Shown: in pieces, positions 34,119 to 42,457 of the stretch
How the letters are laid out: the number at the start of each line of letters is the position of its first letter
How positions within the stretch are numbered: position 1 is the stretch's first letter
From: Bacillus sp. JCM 19034
GTDB lineage: Bacteria > Bacillota > Bacilli > Bacillales > Bacillaceae_D
Length of the DNA stretch: 42,457 bases
Assembly: GCF_001310635.1 (NCBI RefSeq)
Contig: NZ_BAXR01000026.1
Coordinates: 1 to 42,457, forward strand
Direction: 5' to 3'
Translations under genes and position numbers: made by a program
The notes under the pieces: generated by a model
Database searches by the model: none
Told to the model about the DNA's origin: nothing
What the model saw: the letters and a program-made list of their open reading frames with translations, nothing else

Positions 34119-35656
34119 GTGGATGATTATGTGATTGAAATGAATGAGATTCGTAAAGAATTTCCAGGTATTGTGGCGAATGATAACATAACACTTCAAG
34201 TAAAAAAAAGGTGAAATTCATGCTCTTTTAGGGGAAAACGGTGCGGGAAAGTCTACGTTAATGAACGTTCTATTTGGCTTGTATCAGCCAGAGAAAGGTG
34301 AAATTCGTGTAAAAGGTGAACGCGTTTTAATAACAGACCCGAATGTAGCTGATCGTTTAGGGATAGGAATGGTCCATCAACATTTCATGCTAATTGAATC
34401 GTTTACTGTTACTGAAAATATTGTACTTGGTCACGAACCAAAAAAAGCGGGGCGGATTAACTTAGCACAAGCAGCTAAGGATGTGCAAGAGCTTTCAGAT
34501 CGTTATCGTTTAAAGGTTGATCCATATGCTAAGGTTGAAACGATTTCAGTAGGGATGCAGCAGCGAGTAGAAATTTTAAAGACACTCTATCGTGGGACAG
34601 ACATTTTAATTTTAGATGAACCAACTGCTGTTTTAACACCACAAGAAATCAATGAATTAATGGACATTTTAAAGATGCTAGTAAAAGAAGGAAAGTCAAT
34701 CATTCTCATTACTCATAAACTTAAAGAAATTATGGCAATTTGTGACCGATGTACGGTCATTCGTAGAGGAAAAGGAATCGGAACAGTTAATGTAGACAAC
34801 ACGACTCCTAATGAACTAGCAGCAATGATGGTTGGCCGTGAAGTGAACTTTTCTGTTGAGAAAATGCCAGCAAAGCCAATGCGAACCGTTTTGTCAGTAT
34901 CTAATATTACAGTACAAAATACGCGTGGTTTGAAGGTTGTTAACAATCTTTCATTAGAAGTAAATGCTGGTGAAATTATTGGACTAGCTGGTGTTGAGGG
35001 GAACGGTCAAAGTGAATTTATAGAGGCGATTACTGGATTGCGGAAGGTTGAATCGGGTTATATAACGTTAAATGAGCAAGACATTACAAATTTACCTGTA
35101 CGAAAAATTACAGAATAGGCGTTGGTCATATTCCGGAGGACCGACATAAGCATGGACTCGTATTAGATTTTTCGATTGGAGAAAATATCGTCTTACAAAC
35201 GTATTATCGAAAGCCATACTCAAAGCAAGGTGTGCTGCACTATGATGTTATTTATCAAAAAGCACGAGCACTTATAAAGGATTACGATGTAAGAACTCCA
35301 AGTGAGTATACACAGGCTCGTGCGTTATCAGGAGGAAATCAGCAGAAGGCGATCATTGCTCGTGAGGTCGATCGTTCTCCTGATTTACTAATAGCCGCTC
35401 AGCCTACACGAGGATTAGATGTAGGAGCGATTGAAGCTATTCATCGCCGTTTAATTAGCGAACGTGATAAAGGAAAAGCGGTTCTTTTAATGTCATTAGA
35501 GCTTGATGAAATATTAAATGTGAGTGATCGGATTGCTGTTATGTATGAAGGCAGATTGTTGATATAGTTGACGCTAAAAAAACGAATGAACGTGAGCTCG
35601 GATTTTTAATGGCTGGTGGTCGAAATAAGAAAGAGGAGGTAGTTAGTTATGATTAG
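34119..35656 (+). CDS. nupO: Nucleoside ABC transporter ATPase (NupO/YufO-like), three frameshifts
   Basis: Double-ATPase subunit of the nucleoside importer, sugar-transporter type. GTG 34119 follows GAGGAGG by 8 nt. Three single-base errors need repair: an extra A in the eight-A run 34202-34209 (GTA AAA AAA GGT), a missing A at 35114-35115 (GAA ATA GGC), and a missing G near 35559 (TTG GTT GAT). The repaired protein has 512 residues. Domain 1 has Walker A GENGAGKST and Walker B ILILDEPTAVLTP. Domain 2 has a degenerate Walker A (GVEGNGQSEF), LSGGNQQKAIIAREV and PTRGLDVGA, as is usual for this family. The last codons overlap nupP by 8 bp. Confidence 0.88.
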
Positions 35657-36707
35657 ATTGCTATCCTCTTCACGAATGTTATCGTTATCTGTTCCAATCA
35701 TGGCTGTTTTATTAGGTCTTGTAATAGGAGCTCTCGTAATGGCTATTAGTGGCTATCATCCGCTCAATGGCTACCTAGCATTATTACGTGGAATATTTAG
35801 TGATTCTTATTATATCGGTGAAACAATTCGGTCAATGACACCGTTAATTTTAGCTGGGTTATCTGTTGCTTTTGCTTATCGAACAGGACTGTTTAATATC
35901 GGAGTGGAAGGCCAGCTTATTGTTGGATGGTTGGCATCTGTTTATGTCGGGCTAGCGTTTGAACTGCCTGTGATTATTCATTTGCCTTTAGCTATACTAG
36001 CTGGAGCATTGGCTGGGGCGTTGTGGGGATTCATACCAGGTTTTTTAAAAGCTCGTTATCACGTCCATGAAGTCATTGTAACGATCATGATGAATTACAT
36101 TGCACTTTATACAGTGAATTACTTAATACGAAGCTTTTTAATCATCCCAGGCGAGCGAACAGACACGATCGCTCCTAGTGCTTCATTGGCATCGACCTTT
36201 TTAAAGGAGTTAACTGATTATTCACGTTTGCATTATGGGATTATCGTTGCGATTCTCATGTGTGTACTTATGTGGTTTATTTTATGGAGAACGACGAAAG
36301 GCTTCGAGCTAAGAGCGGTTGGATTTAATCATCATGCGTCACGCTATGCAGGGATGAACGTTCAAAGAAATATGACTTTGTCGATGGTGATTGCTGGAAG
36401 CTTTGCAGGAATTGCTGGTGCAATGGAAGGACTAGGCACATATGGTTATATGAATATTCTATCAGGCTTTACAGGTGTAGGCTTTGATGGAATAGCTGTT
36501 GCTTTATTAGGGGCTAATACAGCCATTGGTGTATTGTTGTCAGCATTATTATTTGGTGGATTACAAATTGGGGCATTAACGATGCAGTCACAGGCAGGAA
36601 TTCCTGCTGAGCTAATTGATATTATCATAGCACTCATCATTTTCTTTGTTGCTTCTAGCTACATCATTCATTGGATTATTAACCGTGTAAAAAAGGAGGG
36701 GATTTAA
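35649..36707 (+). CDS. nupP: Nucleoside ABC transporter permease (NupP-like)
   Basis: Membrane subunit of 352 residues in the BPD_transp_2 (branched-chain amino acid/ribose type) family. About eight to ten hydrophobic helices are visible. The family motifs FRTGLFNIGVEGQL-like (here AYRTGLFNIGVEGQLIVG near residue 76) and ELRAVGFNHHASRYAGMNV near residue 219 are the contacts to the ATPase. ATG 35649 lies inside the end of nupO and follows GAGGAGG. It is directly followed by nupQ with no spacer, so both permeases are made together. Confidence 0.9.
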   Translation: MIRLLSSSRMLSLSVPIMAVLLGLVIGALVMAISGYHPLNGYLALLRGIFSDSYYIGETIRSMTPLILAGLSVAFAYRTGLFNIGVEGQLIVGWLASVYVGLAFELPVIIHLPLAILAGALAGALWGFIPGFLKARYHVHEVIVTIMMNYIALYTVNYLIRSFLIIPGERTDTIAPSASLASTFLKELTDYSRLHYGIIVAILMCVLMWFILWRTTKGFELRAVGFNHHASRYAGMNVQRNMTLSMVIAGSFAGIAGAMEGLGTYGYMNILSGFTGVGFDGIAVALLGANTAIGVLLSALLFGGLQIGALTMQSQAGIPAELIDIIIALIIFFVASSYIIHWIINRVKKEGI

Positions 36708-37670
36708 TTGGATATGATGCAAATATTAGCACTTATTATCCCAGCAGCCATTTATGCAGCTGCTCCGTTAATGCTAACGGCACTTGGTGGTTTATTTAGT
36801 GAACGCTCCGGTGTCGTAAATATCGGGCTTGAGGGCTTAATGGTGATCGGTGCTTTTACGGCGATTGTGATGACCTTGACGTTTGAGCAAATGGGAATAG
36901 GCGTTTTGTCGACATGGTTGGCCTTGTTGATTGCCGTCGTATTCGGTGCAGTCTTCTCCTTGTTTCATGCAGTTGCTTCAATCCATTTTAGAGCTGATCA
37001 AGTCGTCAGTGGCGTAGCTTTGAACTTTCTTGCTGTTGGCTTAAGTGTATTTCTCGTTCGACTTTTCTATCAAAAAGGACAAACGGATTTCATTCAAAAT
37101 CGGTTGTACCGCTTCGATATTCCATGGCTAAGTGATGTTCCCATTATTGGCCCGCTGTTCTTTTCTAGAACGTACATGACGTCAATTATCGCGATCGCTC
37201 TCGTATTTCTCGTTCTTTATGTTGTTTACCATACTCCTTTTGGTTTACGATTGCGTTCAGTTGGAGAGCATCCGATGGCGGCCGATACGATGGGGATTCA
37301 TGTGAATCGCATGCGATATATTGGCGTCATGCTAAGTGGGGCATTAGGCGGATTAGGCGGGGGAGTGTACGCTGTAACAATTTCAGGGAATTTTTCAGCG
37401 AATACGATTGTCGGACAAGGATTTATGTCATTAGCTGTATTGATTTTTGGTAAATGGCATCCACTAGGCGTACTAGGAGCGGCATTATTCTTCGGACTTG
37501 CACATGCACTTAGCATTACTGGTCAGCAAATACCACTGTTTGCTAATGTGCCCACCGTATTTTTGCATATTGCACCATATGTTTTGACAATCCTAGCTTT
37601 GGCAGGATTTGTTGGGCGTGCTGAAGCACCGAAGGCAGCGGGAAAGCCTTATATTAAGGGATCGAGATAA
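36708..37670 (+). CDS. nupQ: Nucleoside ABC transporter permease (NupQ-like)
   Basis: Second membrane subunit, 320 residues. The start is a TTG at 36708, immediately after the nupP stop and 7 nt after AAGGAGGGG; ATG 36714 is too far from it. Motifs are FSERSGVVNIGLEGLMVIGAF near residue 30, FRADQVVSGVALNFLAVG near residue 93, LRSVGEHPMAADTMGI near residue 181 and the C-terminal helices with NVPTVFLHIAPYVLTILAL. It is the last gene of the importer unit and is closed by the terminator at 37679-37713. Confidence 0.9.
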   Translation: MDMMQILALIIPAAIYAAAPLMLTALGGLFSERSGVVNIGLEGLMVIGAFTAIVMTLTFEQMGIGVLSTWLALLIAVVFGAVFSLFHAVASIHFRADQVVSGVALNFLAVGLSVFLVRLFYQKGQTDFIQNRLYRFDIPWLSDVPIIGPLFFSRTYMTSIIAIALVFLVLYVVYHTPFGLRLRSVGEHPMAADTMGIHVNRMRYIGVMLSGALGGLGGGVYAVTISGNFSANTIVGQGFMSLAVLIFGKWHPLGVLGAALFFGLAHALSITGQQIPLFANVPTVFLHIAPYVLTILALAGFVGRAEAPKAAGKPYIKGSR

Positions 37671-37678
37671 CAGAGAAT

Positions 37679-37713
37679 GATGTCACGAATTAATTTGTTG
37701 TGGCATCTTTTTT
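37679..37713 (+). terminator. Intrinsic terminator after nupQ
   Basis: GATGTCAC (37679-37686) pairs with GTGGCATC (37700-37707), one T-G pair, followed by six T residues. Confidence 0.75.
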
Positions 37714-38005
37714 ATTTTTACAAAAAATGGTCATTTTGTCCTTATTAATAAAACTGATTATTGAGATGAAGGAATTTTTTATAAATACAACTAAAAAGTC
37801 GTGATCAGATAGTTTGTGAAATGTTATGAATATACTAAAAAAAGTGTCAAAAGTAATATTTTACTTATTTTTAAGTTAAGAATTCGATTTGCTATTGATT
37901 TGTTAAAAAAAGGGCTTTAAGGTAATCTATTCTTGTGAAAAACTGTCTACTAATGGAAACAGAATCGCCGAATGTATTGAATGGTGTTTTCAAGGAGGAT
38001 TAAAA
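37714..38005. other. AT-rich gap before the type VII effector cassette
   Basis: No gene is seen. The 290 bp are very AT-rich with several A and T runs. They probably contain the promoter of the cassette, but no hexamer pair stands out; TTGATT near 37894 with TAAGGT near 37918 is a weak candidate. The ribosome binding site AAGGAGG (37992-37998) serves the first gene. Confidence 0.4.
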
Positions 38006-38368
38006 TTGGTCAATTGGTTTAATAATTTGCTGAGAACAGATACAGAAAAAAAACGAGACGATTATTTGAAGCTCTATGGGCGCTTACAGGATGCAAGAGA
38101 CGAGCATGATCGCTTAGTGAGAGAAGTAGAGTCCTCGTATTCAAGCTATCGTAGCTCTGTCCCTTTTTTATCGCAATCGAATATTCCATCGAACGATTTC
38201 ACTCCGGCTCGAAGACGCTTAAATGATGAACTTAATCGGTATATTAATGAAGAAAAAGGAAAACGTGCTGACCTTGTCTTTGCGATCAATCGAGCGTATG
38301 AACAATATTTATATTATCGTAATCTAGCGATAAGAGAGGAACAAGAAGCAGCTAATCAAAAACGTTGA
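38006..38368 (+). CDS. Helical T7SS-associated protein, unrecognised
   Basis: The 120-residue product starts at TTG 38006, 7 nt after AAGGAGG. It is charged and almost wholly helical, with a coiled-coil-like first half (residues 12-45, DTEKKRDDYLKLYGRLQDAR pattern) and a second helix from about residue 66 (ARRRLNDELNRYINEEKGKR). No signal peptide or membrane segment is present. It is the first gene of the effector cassette. By position and shape it resembles the small partner or chaperone proteins (YwqH/DUF5082-like) preceding LXG effectors, but I cannot confirm the family. Confidence 0.65.
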   Translation: MVNWFNNLLRTDTEKKRDDYLKLYGRLQDARDEHDRLVREVESSYSSYRSSVPFLSQSNIPSNDFTPARRRLNDELNRYINEEKGKRADLVFAINRAYEQYLYYRNLAIREEQEAANQKR

Positions 38369-38390
38369 TCGAAAGTAGGAGGGAAAACCA

Positions 38391-38693
38391 ATGTCAAATG
38401 ATATGATCATTAGAGATCGTACATTACAAACAGCACAAACAGAGGCGAGAAACCTCGAGCGCTCGGTTAATCGGGCCTATTCAAAATGTGAAAAGCTCCA
38501 TTCCTTTGTTCAATCAGCGAATTGGAAGGGGAGTGCACGTGATAGTTTTCTGAGCTATTTAGATATCATTCAACAATATCATGCGGAATTAAAAGAAGCA
38601 GCTTCGTTACAAACGAAAGCATTAAATAATATTGATCGCTATAAACGTGATTTTCTCCATCATGCTTCTGTTAAGGATGTGAAGCGGTTATGA
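38391..38693 (+). CDS. WXG100-like small T7SS partner protein
   Basis: A 100-residue helical protein. A Trp-x-Gly turn in SANWKGSARDSF (near residue 44) sits between two long amphipathic helices, the hallmark of the WXG100/ESAT-6 fold. Size, motif position and linkage to a toxin gene suggest a YwqI/DUF5344-like partner that forms a helical hairpin complex with the effector N terminus for type VII export. The ATG follows AGGAGG. The stop overlaps the next start by 4 bp. The secretion machine itself (EssC, YukE and others) is not in the window. Confidence 0.7.
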   Translation: MSNDMIIRDRTLQTAQTEARNLERSVNRAYSKCEKLHSFVQSANWKGSARDSFLSYLDIIQQYHAELKEAASLQTKALNNIDRYKRDFLHHASVKDVKRL

Positions 38694-39397
38694 TGAGCAC
38701 CAAAACTGATACAGATCTCTTTAGCGTTCCTGAACTTTATTTATTGGCATCAGCATTTGGTGGTAACGATCTTTTTGGTTTACCAGATAAAAAAATCTAC
38801 CAATTAAAAGGAGAGGCTCCCTTTGAACAAGCCCATTATGCTTTAAAGGAGAAAGGAGTCTTAACAGAGGAAGGAAAGCTAACAAAAAGCGGAGCTGTTA
38901 TGATTCAAACACTACAAGCCTATTACAATAGTAAAAAGTTTGTCCGTATTCATAATGCACTGTTTTCTTTTCAAGAAGAACGAAATGACGATGTGACGTT
39001 CCTACTCGAGGAAGAAGAACAATTAGCTTATAAACTAATGGTGATGGCAAAACCATTTCTATTAAAAATGCTATCAGAGAAGCTCCCCATAATTTTGAGA
39101 GAACCACATGAGAACGAAATTACTTTTCTAAAAGAAAGAGTATCAGATGAAGAACGGATTGAGCTTGAACGATATGAGCCTAATGATCAATTTATGAATC
39201 TAGAAATCTTTCATCTCGAAGAAGAACCACGTGATATAACAAATCCAAATTTTTATCAACAATGGCTTATTTTCACTAAGCAAGATCAGTTAATCATGGT
39301 CGATACTGTAACCAAAACATACTATTATGCAAGTCAATATTATTTTATGAAAGTATTATTTGATGCACTCGAATTCCCGTATAAGGAGGCTCAATAA
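38690..39397 (+). CDS. Probable T7SS accessory protein (EspG-like/DUF5081 candidate)
   Basis: The 235-residue soluble product starts at ATG 38690 or 38693, overlapping the WXG-like gene by 4 bp. Features include FSVPELYLLASAFGGNDLFGLP near residue 10 and YYYASQYYFMKVLFDAL near the end, with no signal peptide. Mixed alpha/beta proteins of this size placed between a WXG-like gene and an effector gene occur in Gram-positive LXG clusters (annotated DUF5081) and resemble EspG export chaperones. The family name is a guess from context and general pattern. It abuts the next gene directly (TAA then ATG). Confidence 0.5.
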   Translation: MMSTKTDTDLFSVPELYLLASAFGGNDLFGLPDKKIYQLKGEAPFEQAHYALKEKGVLTEEGKLTKSGAVMIQTLQAYYNSKKFVRIHNALFSFQEERNDDVTFLLEEEEQLAYKLMVMAKPFLLKMLSEKLPIILREPHENEITFLKERVSDEERIELERYEPNDQFMNLEIFHLEEEPRDITNPNFYQQWLIFTKQDQLIMVDTVTKTYYYASQYYFMKVLFDALEFPYKEAQ

Positions 39398-39724
39398 ATG
39401 ACTCATTTTACCGCCCAAGGAAGGTCAGTTGGTATTACAGTTGATCCAGATGTGATCACAGCCATCTTCAAGGATCTATTAGATATCATTGCGGAGTTAG
39501 AAAGCGAGGCTCTTCCAGCAATTAAGGAGCTTGGTCGTCTTCGATTCTATCAATCGGGTCAAGCGATGGAGGCGATGGAGGTCTATCCAGAGGCTAATGA
39601 AAAGTTTCATGATCTCTTCGATAACTATTTGCGAGCGTCAACTCTCGTTATGGACGTATTAGTAACAATGGCTGAAACTGACCAAGCAATCGCAGAACAA
39701 ATCTTAACAGCGTTGGGGGATTGA
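39398..39724 (+). CDS. Small helical T7SS partner protein, unrecognised
   Basis: The 108-residue product has ATG 39398 right after the previous stop, with AAGGAGG 8 nt upstream. Predicted mostly helical and acidic: TVDPDVITAIFKDLLDIIAELES near residue 14, then YPEANEKFHDLFDNYLRAS. There is no signal peptide and no obvious Trp-x-Gly, although the size and two-helix layout are similar to WXG proteins. Its stop overlaps the toxin start (TGATG), so it is coupled to the toxin and is probably its direct targeting partner. Confidence 0.6.
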   Translation: MTHFTAQGRSVGITVDPDVITAIFKDLLDIIAELESEALPAIKELGRLRFYQSGQAMEAMEVYPEANEKFHDLFDNYLRASTLVMDVLVTMAETDQAIAEQILTALGD

Positions 39725-41530
39725 TGATGGATGTAAAATATAAACAAGAAGAATGGGAGCAAATGAGAAGTGGACTAAGAGATCTAATCGGCTTAGGCAA
39801 AAGGGGCAAAGGGGCTATTGATGACTTAAAAGCTTTGTCAAAGGTCATGGATAACGTAGCCTCTGATATATCAAAATACGACAGAGATGGTGTGATCTCA
39901 TTTACACATCGAAATCAGGAGAACAAATACGACGGGCTGTATGACGATTATCATTTATTAGAACGATTTTCCGGAAAGGTCGGTAAAATTGTCAATGAAA
40001 CGATTGATGAACCATTTCATAAGGATATCGATCAGTTTGTTGAAAAAATGAGAGATGCTTCAATTTCTCGTTATACGACGCAAAACCGGATTGGTGCGAC
40101 CGATACAATAACGACACGCTATAGAGGGTATGAGTATGAAACGGTCGTTGAAAAGAAGGAAATTGGATTAGAAGACCTTTTCACTGGAGATACGTTCTAT
40201 GCAGAACAAATGAAGCTTGAGTATGAGCTATGGCAGGGCCAAGTTGAAGATGCAGACATTACATATGAAGACTACCAAATAGCAGCTGTAAATATGAACG
40301 CATTTGAGTATAAATCAATTCAGGATACGCAACTCACTAAAGAATTTTGGGTGAGCATTACGGCAACTGTAGTGATTATTGGGCTACCATTCTTTGTCCA
40401 CCAGCAGGGTTGGCATTAGGAGTTGCTTATGGTACCTTAGAATTAAGAAATGCCGTTTCCGGAACGGATTTGATATCTGGACGAGAAATAGATACTGGGG
40501 AACGCCTCCTGCGAGGTGGCCTTGCTCCACTTGATATTATTCCAGGTGTCAGTGCGGTGAAACGATTTAGCACGATGACACGTGCAGTTAACGTAGGGAG
40601 CGACCTTGCTCAACTTGGAACGCGAAGCACTCTAACAACCCGCCTCACCTCAGCTACCCAACAACATATGAGTACAGCTCAACAGCAAATGCGTACGATT
40701 CAAGATATGGTAGCAACAGCCGGAAAGCAAGCGGAAGCCCGCCTACATAGTGCCGGACGTTTCCTAAAGGAACAAGGTGCAAATGCAGTCGTAAAGGTAG
40801 CTGATGATCTTAATGATGTGGCGAGGTTAGGAGATAAAGGTCTAACAGCGATGAAGAATGCTATCCCGCAAAATGGATTAGTCCTAGATGGAATGGGGAC
40901 AACGGCGAGAATCCCAGCGGAGAACGCACACACCCTTGAAAATGCGACGAGTGGTCTAACGAATTGGATGAGGAGTAGTGTCGGGAAGGTTGATGGTGCG
41001 GGGAGTGGTTTAGGTTCTGGGGGTAAGGGTACTGTTAATAATAGGCAGATAGACTTTACAAGAGGTTTTGACGTAAATCCAAAATATAGTTCTTATGAAC
41101 AAAGGGTAAAAACTACCCCAGTTAATAAAGGTGAATGGAGTAACAAACGGGCAGAATCGTTATTTATCTCCGATAAGACTGGTGAAATAAAAAATATCTT
41201 GATGAGGCTGGCGTTGATGGAGTTGAGTATAAAAACGGAATGCCAGACTTTTCTCCATTTTCTAAAGGTGAAATTAAATTAGAAAATATGACAAATGATA
41301 GAAAATCAAACTTTTCGACTGCTGATGAAGAATTGGCTAAAAAGTGGAGTACACCAGAACAAAAATGGACAGCAGAAGATATAGCTGATTGGAGAGAAGA
41401 TAATAAATATACTTGGCATGAACTTAATGACTTGGAAACAATACAATTGGTGCCAAGTAAAATCAATAGCGTTTTTAAACATTTGGGTGGAGTTGGAGAA
41501 TATAATATAAAAGTTAAGTTAGGAGAGTAA
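39724..41530 (+). CDS. T7SS polymorphic toxin with C-terminal HNH/Endo VII-like nuclease, two frameshifts
   Basis: Antibacterial effector candidate. A G is missing at 40381-40383 (GGG GCT ACC ATT restores GATILCPPAG) and an A at 41189-41194 (ATA AAA AAA TAT restores EIKKYLDEAGVDG). The repaired protein has about 602 residues. It comprises a helical N-terminal targeting region (about 1-200), a pre-toxin segment with VSGTDLISGREIDTGERLL, a helical Ala/Gln-rich stretch, a Gly/Ser linker GAGSGLGSGG and a roughly 150-residue toxic tip. The tip ends WTAEDIADWREDNKYTWHE, then QLVPSKINSVFKHLGG, resembling HNH/Endo VII nucleases of the WHH/LHH groups. ATG 39724 or 39727 starts it; the stop lies 5 bp before the probable immunity gene. 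Confidence 0.78.
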
Positions 41531-41535
41531 TTAGG

Positions 41536-42021
41536 ATGGCTATGATTAATGATGATTTATTTGGAAAGCTTGAATATATAAACAATTTTTGGAGAGGAAA
41601 AACAACTATTAAAATGTTTGATTTGGAAAAAGAAATAATTTTAAGTGTTGATGCACATGATAATGCAGATTTTTCAAATGTGCAGAGAGAAGCATTTATT
41701 AACTTTAATCAAGATATGAAAAACATAATACATGAGGCTGAAAAGCAAGTTTACGATTACTATATTGAGAACTATGAAGAGTATAGAGAGATGTTAGGTA
41801 ATGAATCAGAGGCAGATAAATATGCACCAAAGATTGATTCTATCTCAGATTTAAAAAGAATAGTGAAGCCAGTTGAATTAATTGTAAGAAGAGTAAGAAA
41901 GAATGGAAAAAGAAGATTAGGTTTACTTTGTGATGTCTCTTGGGATATTGACAATGGGATGGGAATAAAAATTGAGGATGAAATGGTAGAAGAAGTAGGT
42001 TATCAAGATATTGTATTATAA
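41536..42021 (+). CDS. Probable immunity protein (DUF6985/DUF2004-like)
   Basis: A 161-residue soluble acidic protein, ATG 41536 with GGAGAG 8 nt upstream. The C-terminal part reads RLGLLCDVSWDIDNGMGIKIEDEM and ends EEVGYQDIVL. This pattern is shared with DUF6985-type proteins commonly found beside polymorphic toxins. It lies 5 bp after the toxin stop, shares the toxin tip's low GC content and is followed by a terminator: the classic position of a cognate immunity gene. It would bind and block the nuclease in producing cells. Family assignment is from recall; the immunity role is inferred from position. Confidence 0.7.
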   Translation: MAMINDDLFGKLEYINNFWRGKTTIKMFDLEKEIILSVDAHDNADFSNVQREAFINFNQDMKNIIHEAEKQVYDYYIENYEEYREMLGNESEADKYAPKIDSISDLKRIVKPVELIVRRVRKNGKRRLGLLCDVSWDIDNGMGIKIEDEMVEEVGYQDIVL

Positions 42022-42051
42022 TTTACAGGATATTATTGATGTTAAAATTGC

Positions 42052-42086
42052 CCTTGGATGGTTATAAGTTCATCCGAGGTTTTTTC
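42052..42086 (+). terminator. Intrinsic terminator of the effector cassette
   Basis: CCTTGGATG (42052-42060) pairs with CATCCGAGG (42071-42079), one T-G pair, followed by six T residues, 30 bp after the immunity gene stop. Confidence 0.85.
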
Positions 42087-42434
42087 ATAATTAATAGATG
42101 AAGATGATAAAAAAAGACTGTATGAAATTCATAACTCATGAAGGTTGTACCATCAAGGCATTATGTTTTAATACATGGGTTGTGAAAATTATACGATAAT
42201 TAGGCGAGATGACATTTTACATGGCAGGGATAGTTATGACCGGGAATAGCTAACAAACTAACGAGAATGACAAAGCTCGTGGAGATAAACAATGGGTATC
42301 GTGAAAGAGTGTTCTTTTACTACCTTGGCGAATAAATTTTGGATTGTATTTTTATTTGAGACGGTCGTATAATACTCGCTATTCGTTAAAAAGCGTTACA
42401 TAAATTTTAATTTTCGTAACGGGAGGGTGAAAAG
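42087..42434. other. Intergenic region before the right-edge gene
   Basis: No firm gene is seen. A 26-codon frame (42292-42372) has GGAG upstream but no recognisable product. TTGTAT (42345-42350) with TATAAT (42369-42374), spacer 18 bp, is a plausible promoter for the next gene. The inverted repeat CGTTAC and GTAACG (about 42394-42421) lies between that promoter and the start codon and could be an operator. Confidence 0.35.
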
Positions 42435-42457
42435 TTGAACGTTGTTGGGTATATACA
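42435..42457 (+). CDS. 5' end of a gene, possibly a serine recombinase (partial)
   Basis: TTG 42435 lies 7 nt after GGGAGGG and reads MNVVGYI before the window ends. Many site-specific serine recombinases begin with the same pattern (MxVVGYIRVST), so a recombinase is a reasonable guess. With seven residues visible this cannot be tested here. If right, the effector cassette sits beside a mobile or integrative element. Confidence 0.35.

Noticed and set aside
42098..42199. Short open frame starting MKMIKKDCMKF
   Set aside because: No ribosome binding site, no recognisable product and placed just after a terminator; likely chance.
42292..42372. 26-codon frame MGIVKECSF with GGAG upstream
   Set aside because: A ribosome-site match alone is weak support and its end overlaps the probable -10 of the next gene.

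Overview
This 42.5 kb chromosomal segment comes from a low-to-moderate GC Bacillaceae bacterium. Gene order (purE to purD, then yerA-yerB-yerC, then pcrB-pcrA-ligA-camS) follows the corresponding Bacillus subtilis region. The type III polyketide synthase pair, the nupNOPQ-like transporter and the inserted nrdAB and adenine deaminase genes suggest an alkaliphilic Bacillus relative (Halalkalibacter or Alkalihalobacillus type). That genus-level guess is inference.

Layout. 327-1982: bpsA/bpsB-like alkylpyrone genes. 2227-2442: yebG-like NETI protein. 2422-2695: purine control region with a PurR box pair, a sigma-A promoter, a guanine riboswitch and an intrinsic terminator. 2793-15606: the complete 12-gene purine operon purEKBCSQLFMNHD, making IMP from PRPP and closed at 15717-15765. 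15569-16142 (minus): a 36-residue membrane peptide gene overlapping the purD end and a DUF2892-like gene. 16254-19448: yerA, yerB, yerC. 19663-21401: adenine deaminase. 21503-25193: class I ribonucleotide reductase nrdAB behind a candidate NrdR box pair and a cobalamin riboswitch. 25378-26166: two unrecognised small membrane or secreted proteins. 26363-32562: pcrB, pcrA, ligA, camS. 32703-37670: nucleoside ABC importer (lipoprotein receptor, ATPase, two permeases). 38006-42021: a type VII secretion effector cassette with small helical partners, a polymorphic toxin ending in a probable HNH/Endo VII nuclease, and a probable immunity protein. The right edge carries the first codons of a gene that may be a serine recombinase.

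The genes share a purine and nucleotide theme: de novo synthesis, salvage (two adenine deaminase-type proteins and a nucleoside importer) and reduction to deoxynucleotides, followed by a DNA maintenance block. Control is layered: PurR plus guanine riboswitch at purE, and NrdR plus B12 riboswitch at nrdAB.

A major caveat is that ten genes, including pcrA, purL and nrdA, are interrupted by 18 single-base frameshifts, mostly in homopolymers or doublets and mostly deletions. Each is repaired by one base, so they look like sequencing errors rather than real pseudogenes. Coordinates for those genes span the whole repaired reading frame.
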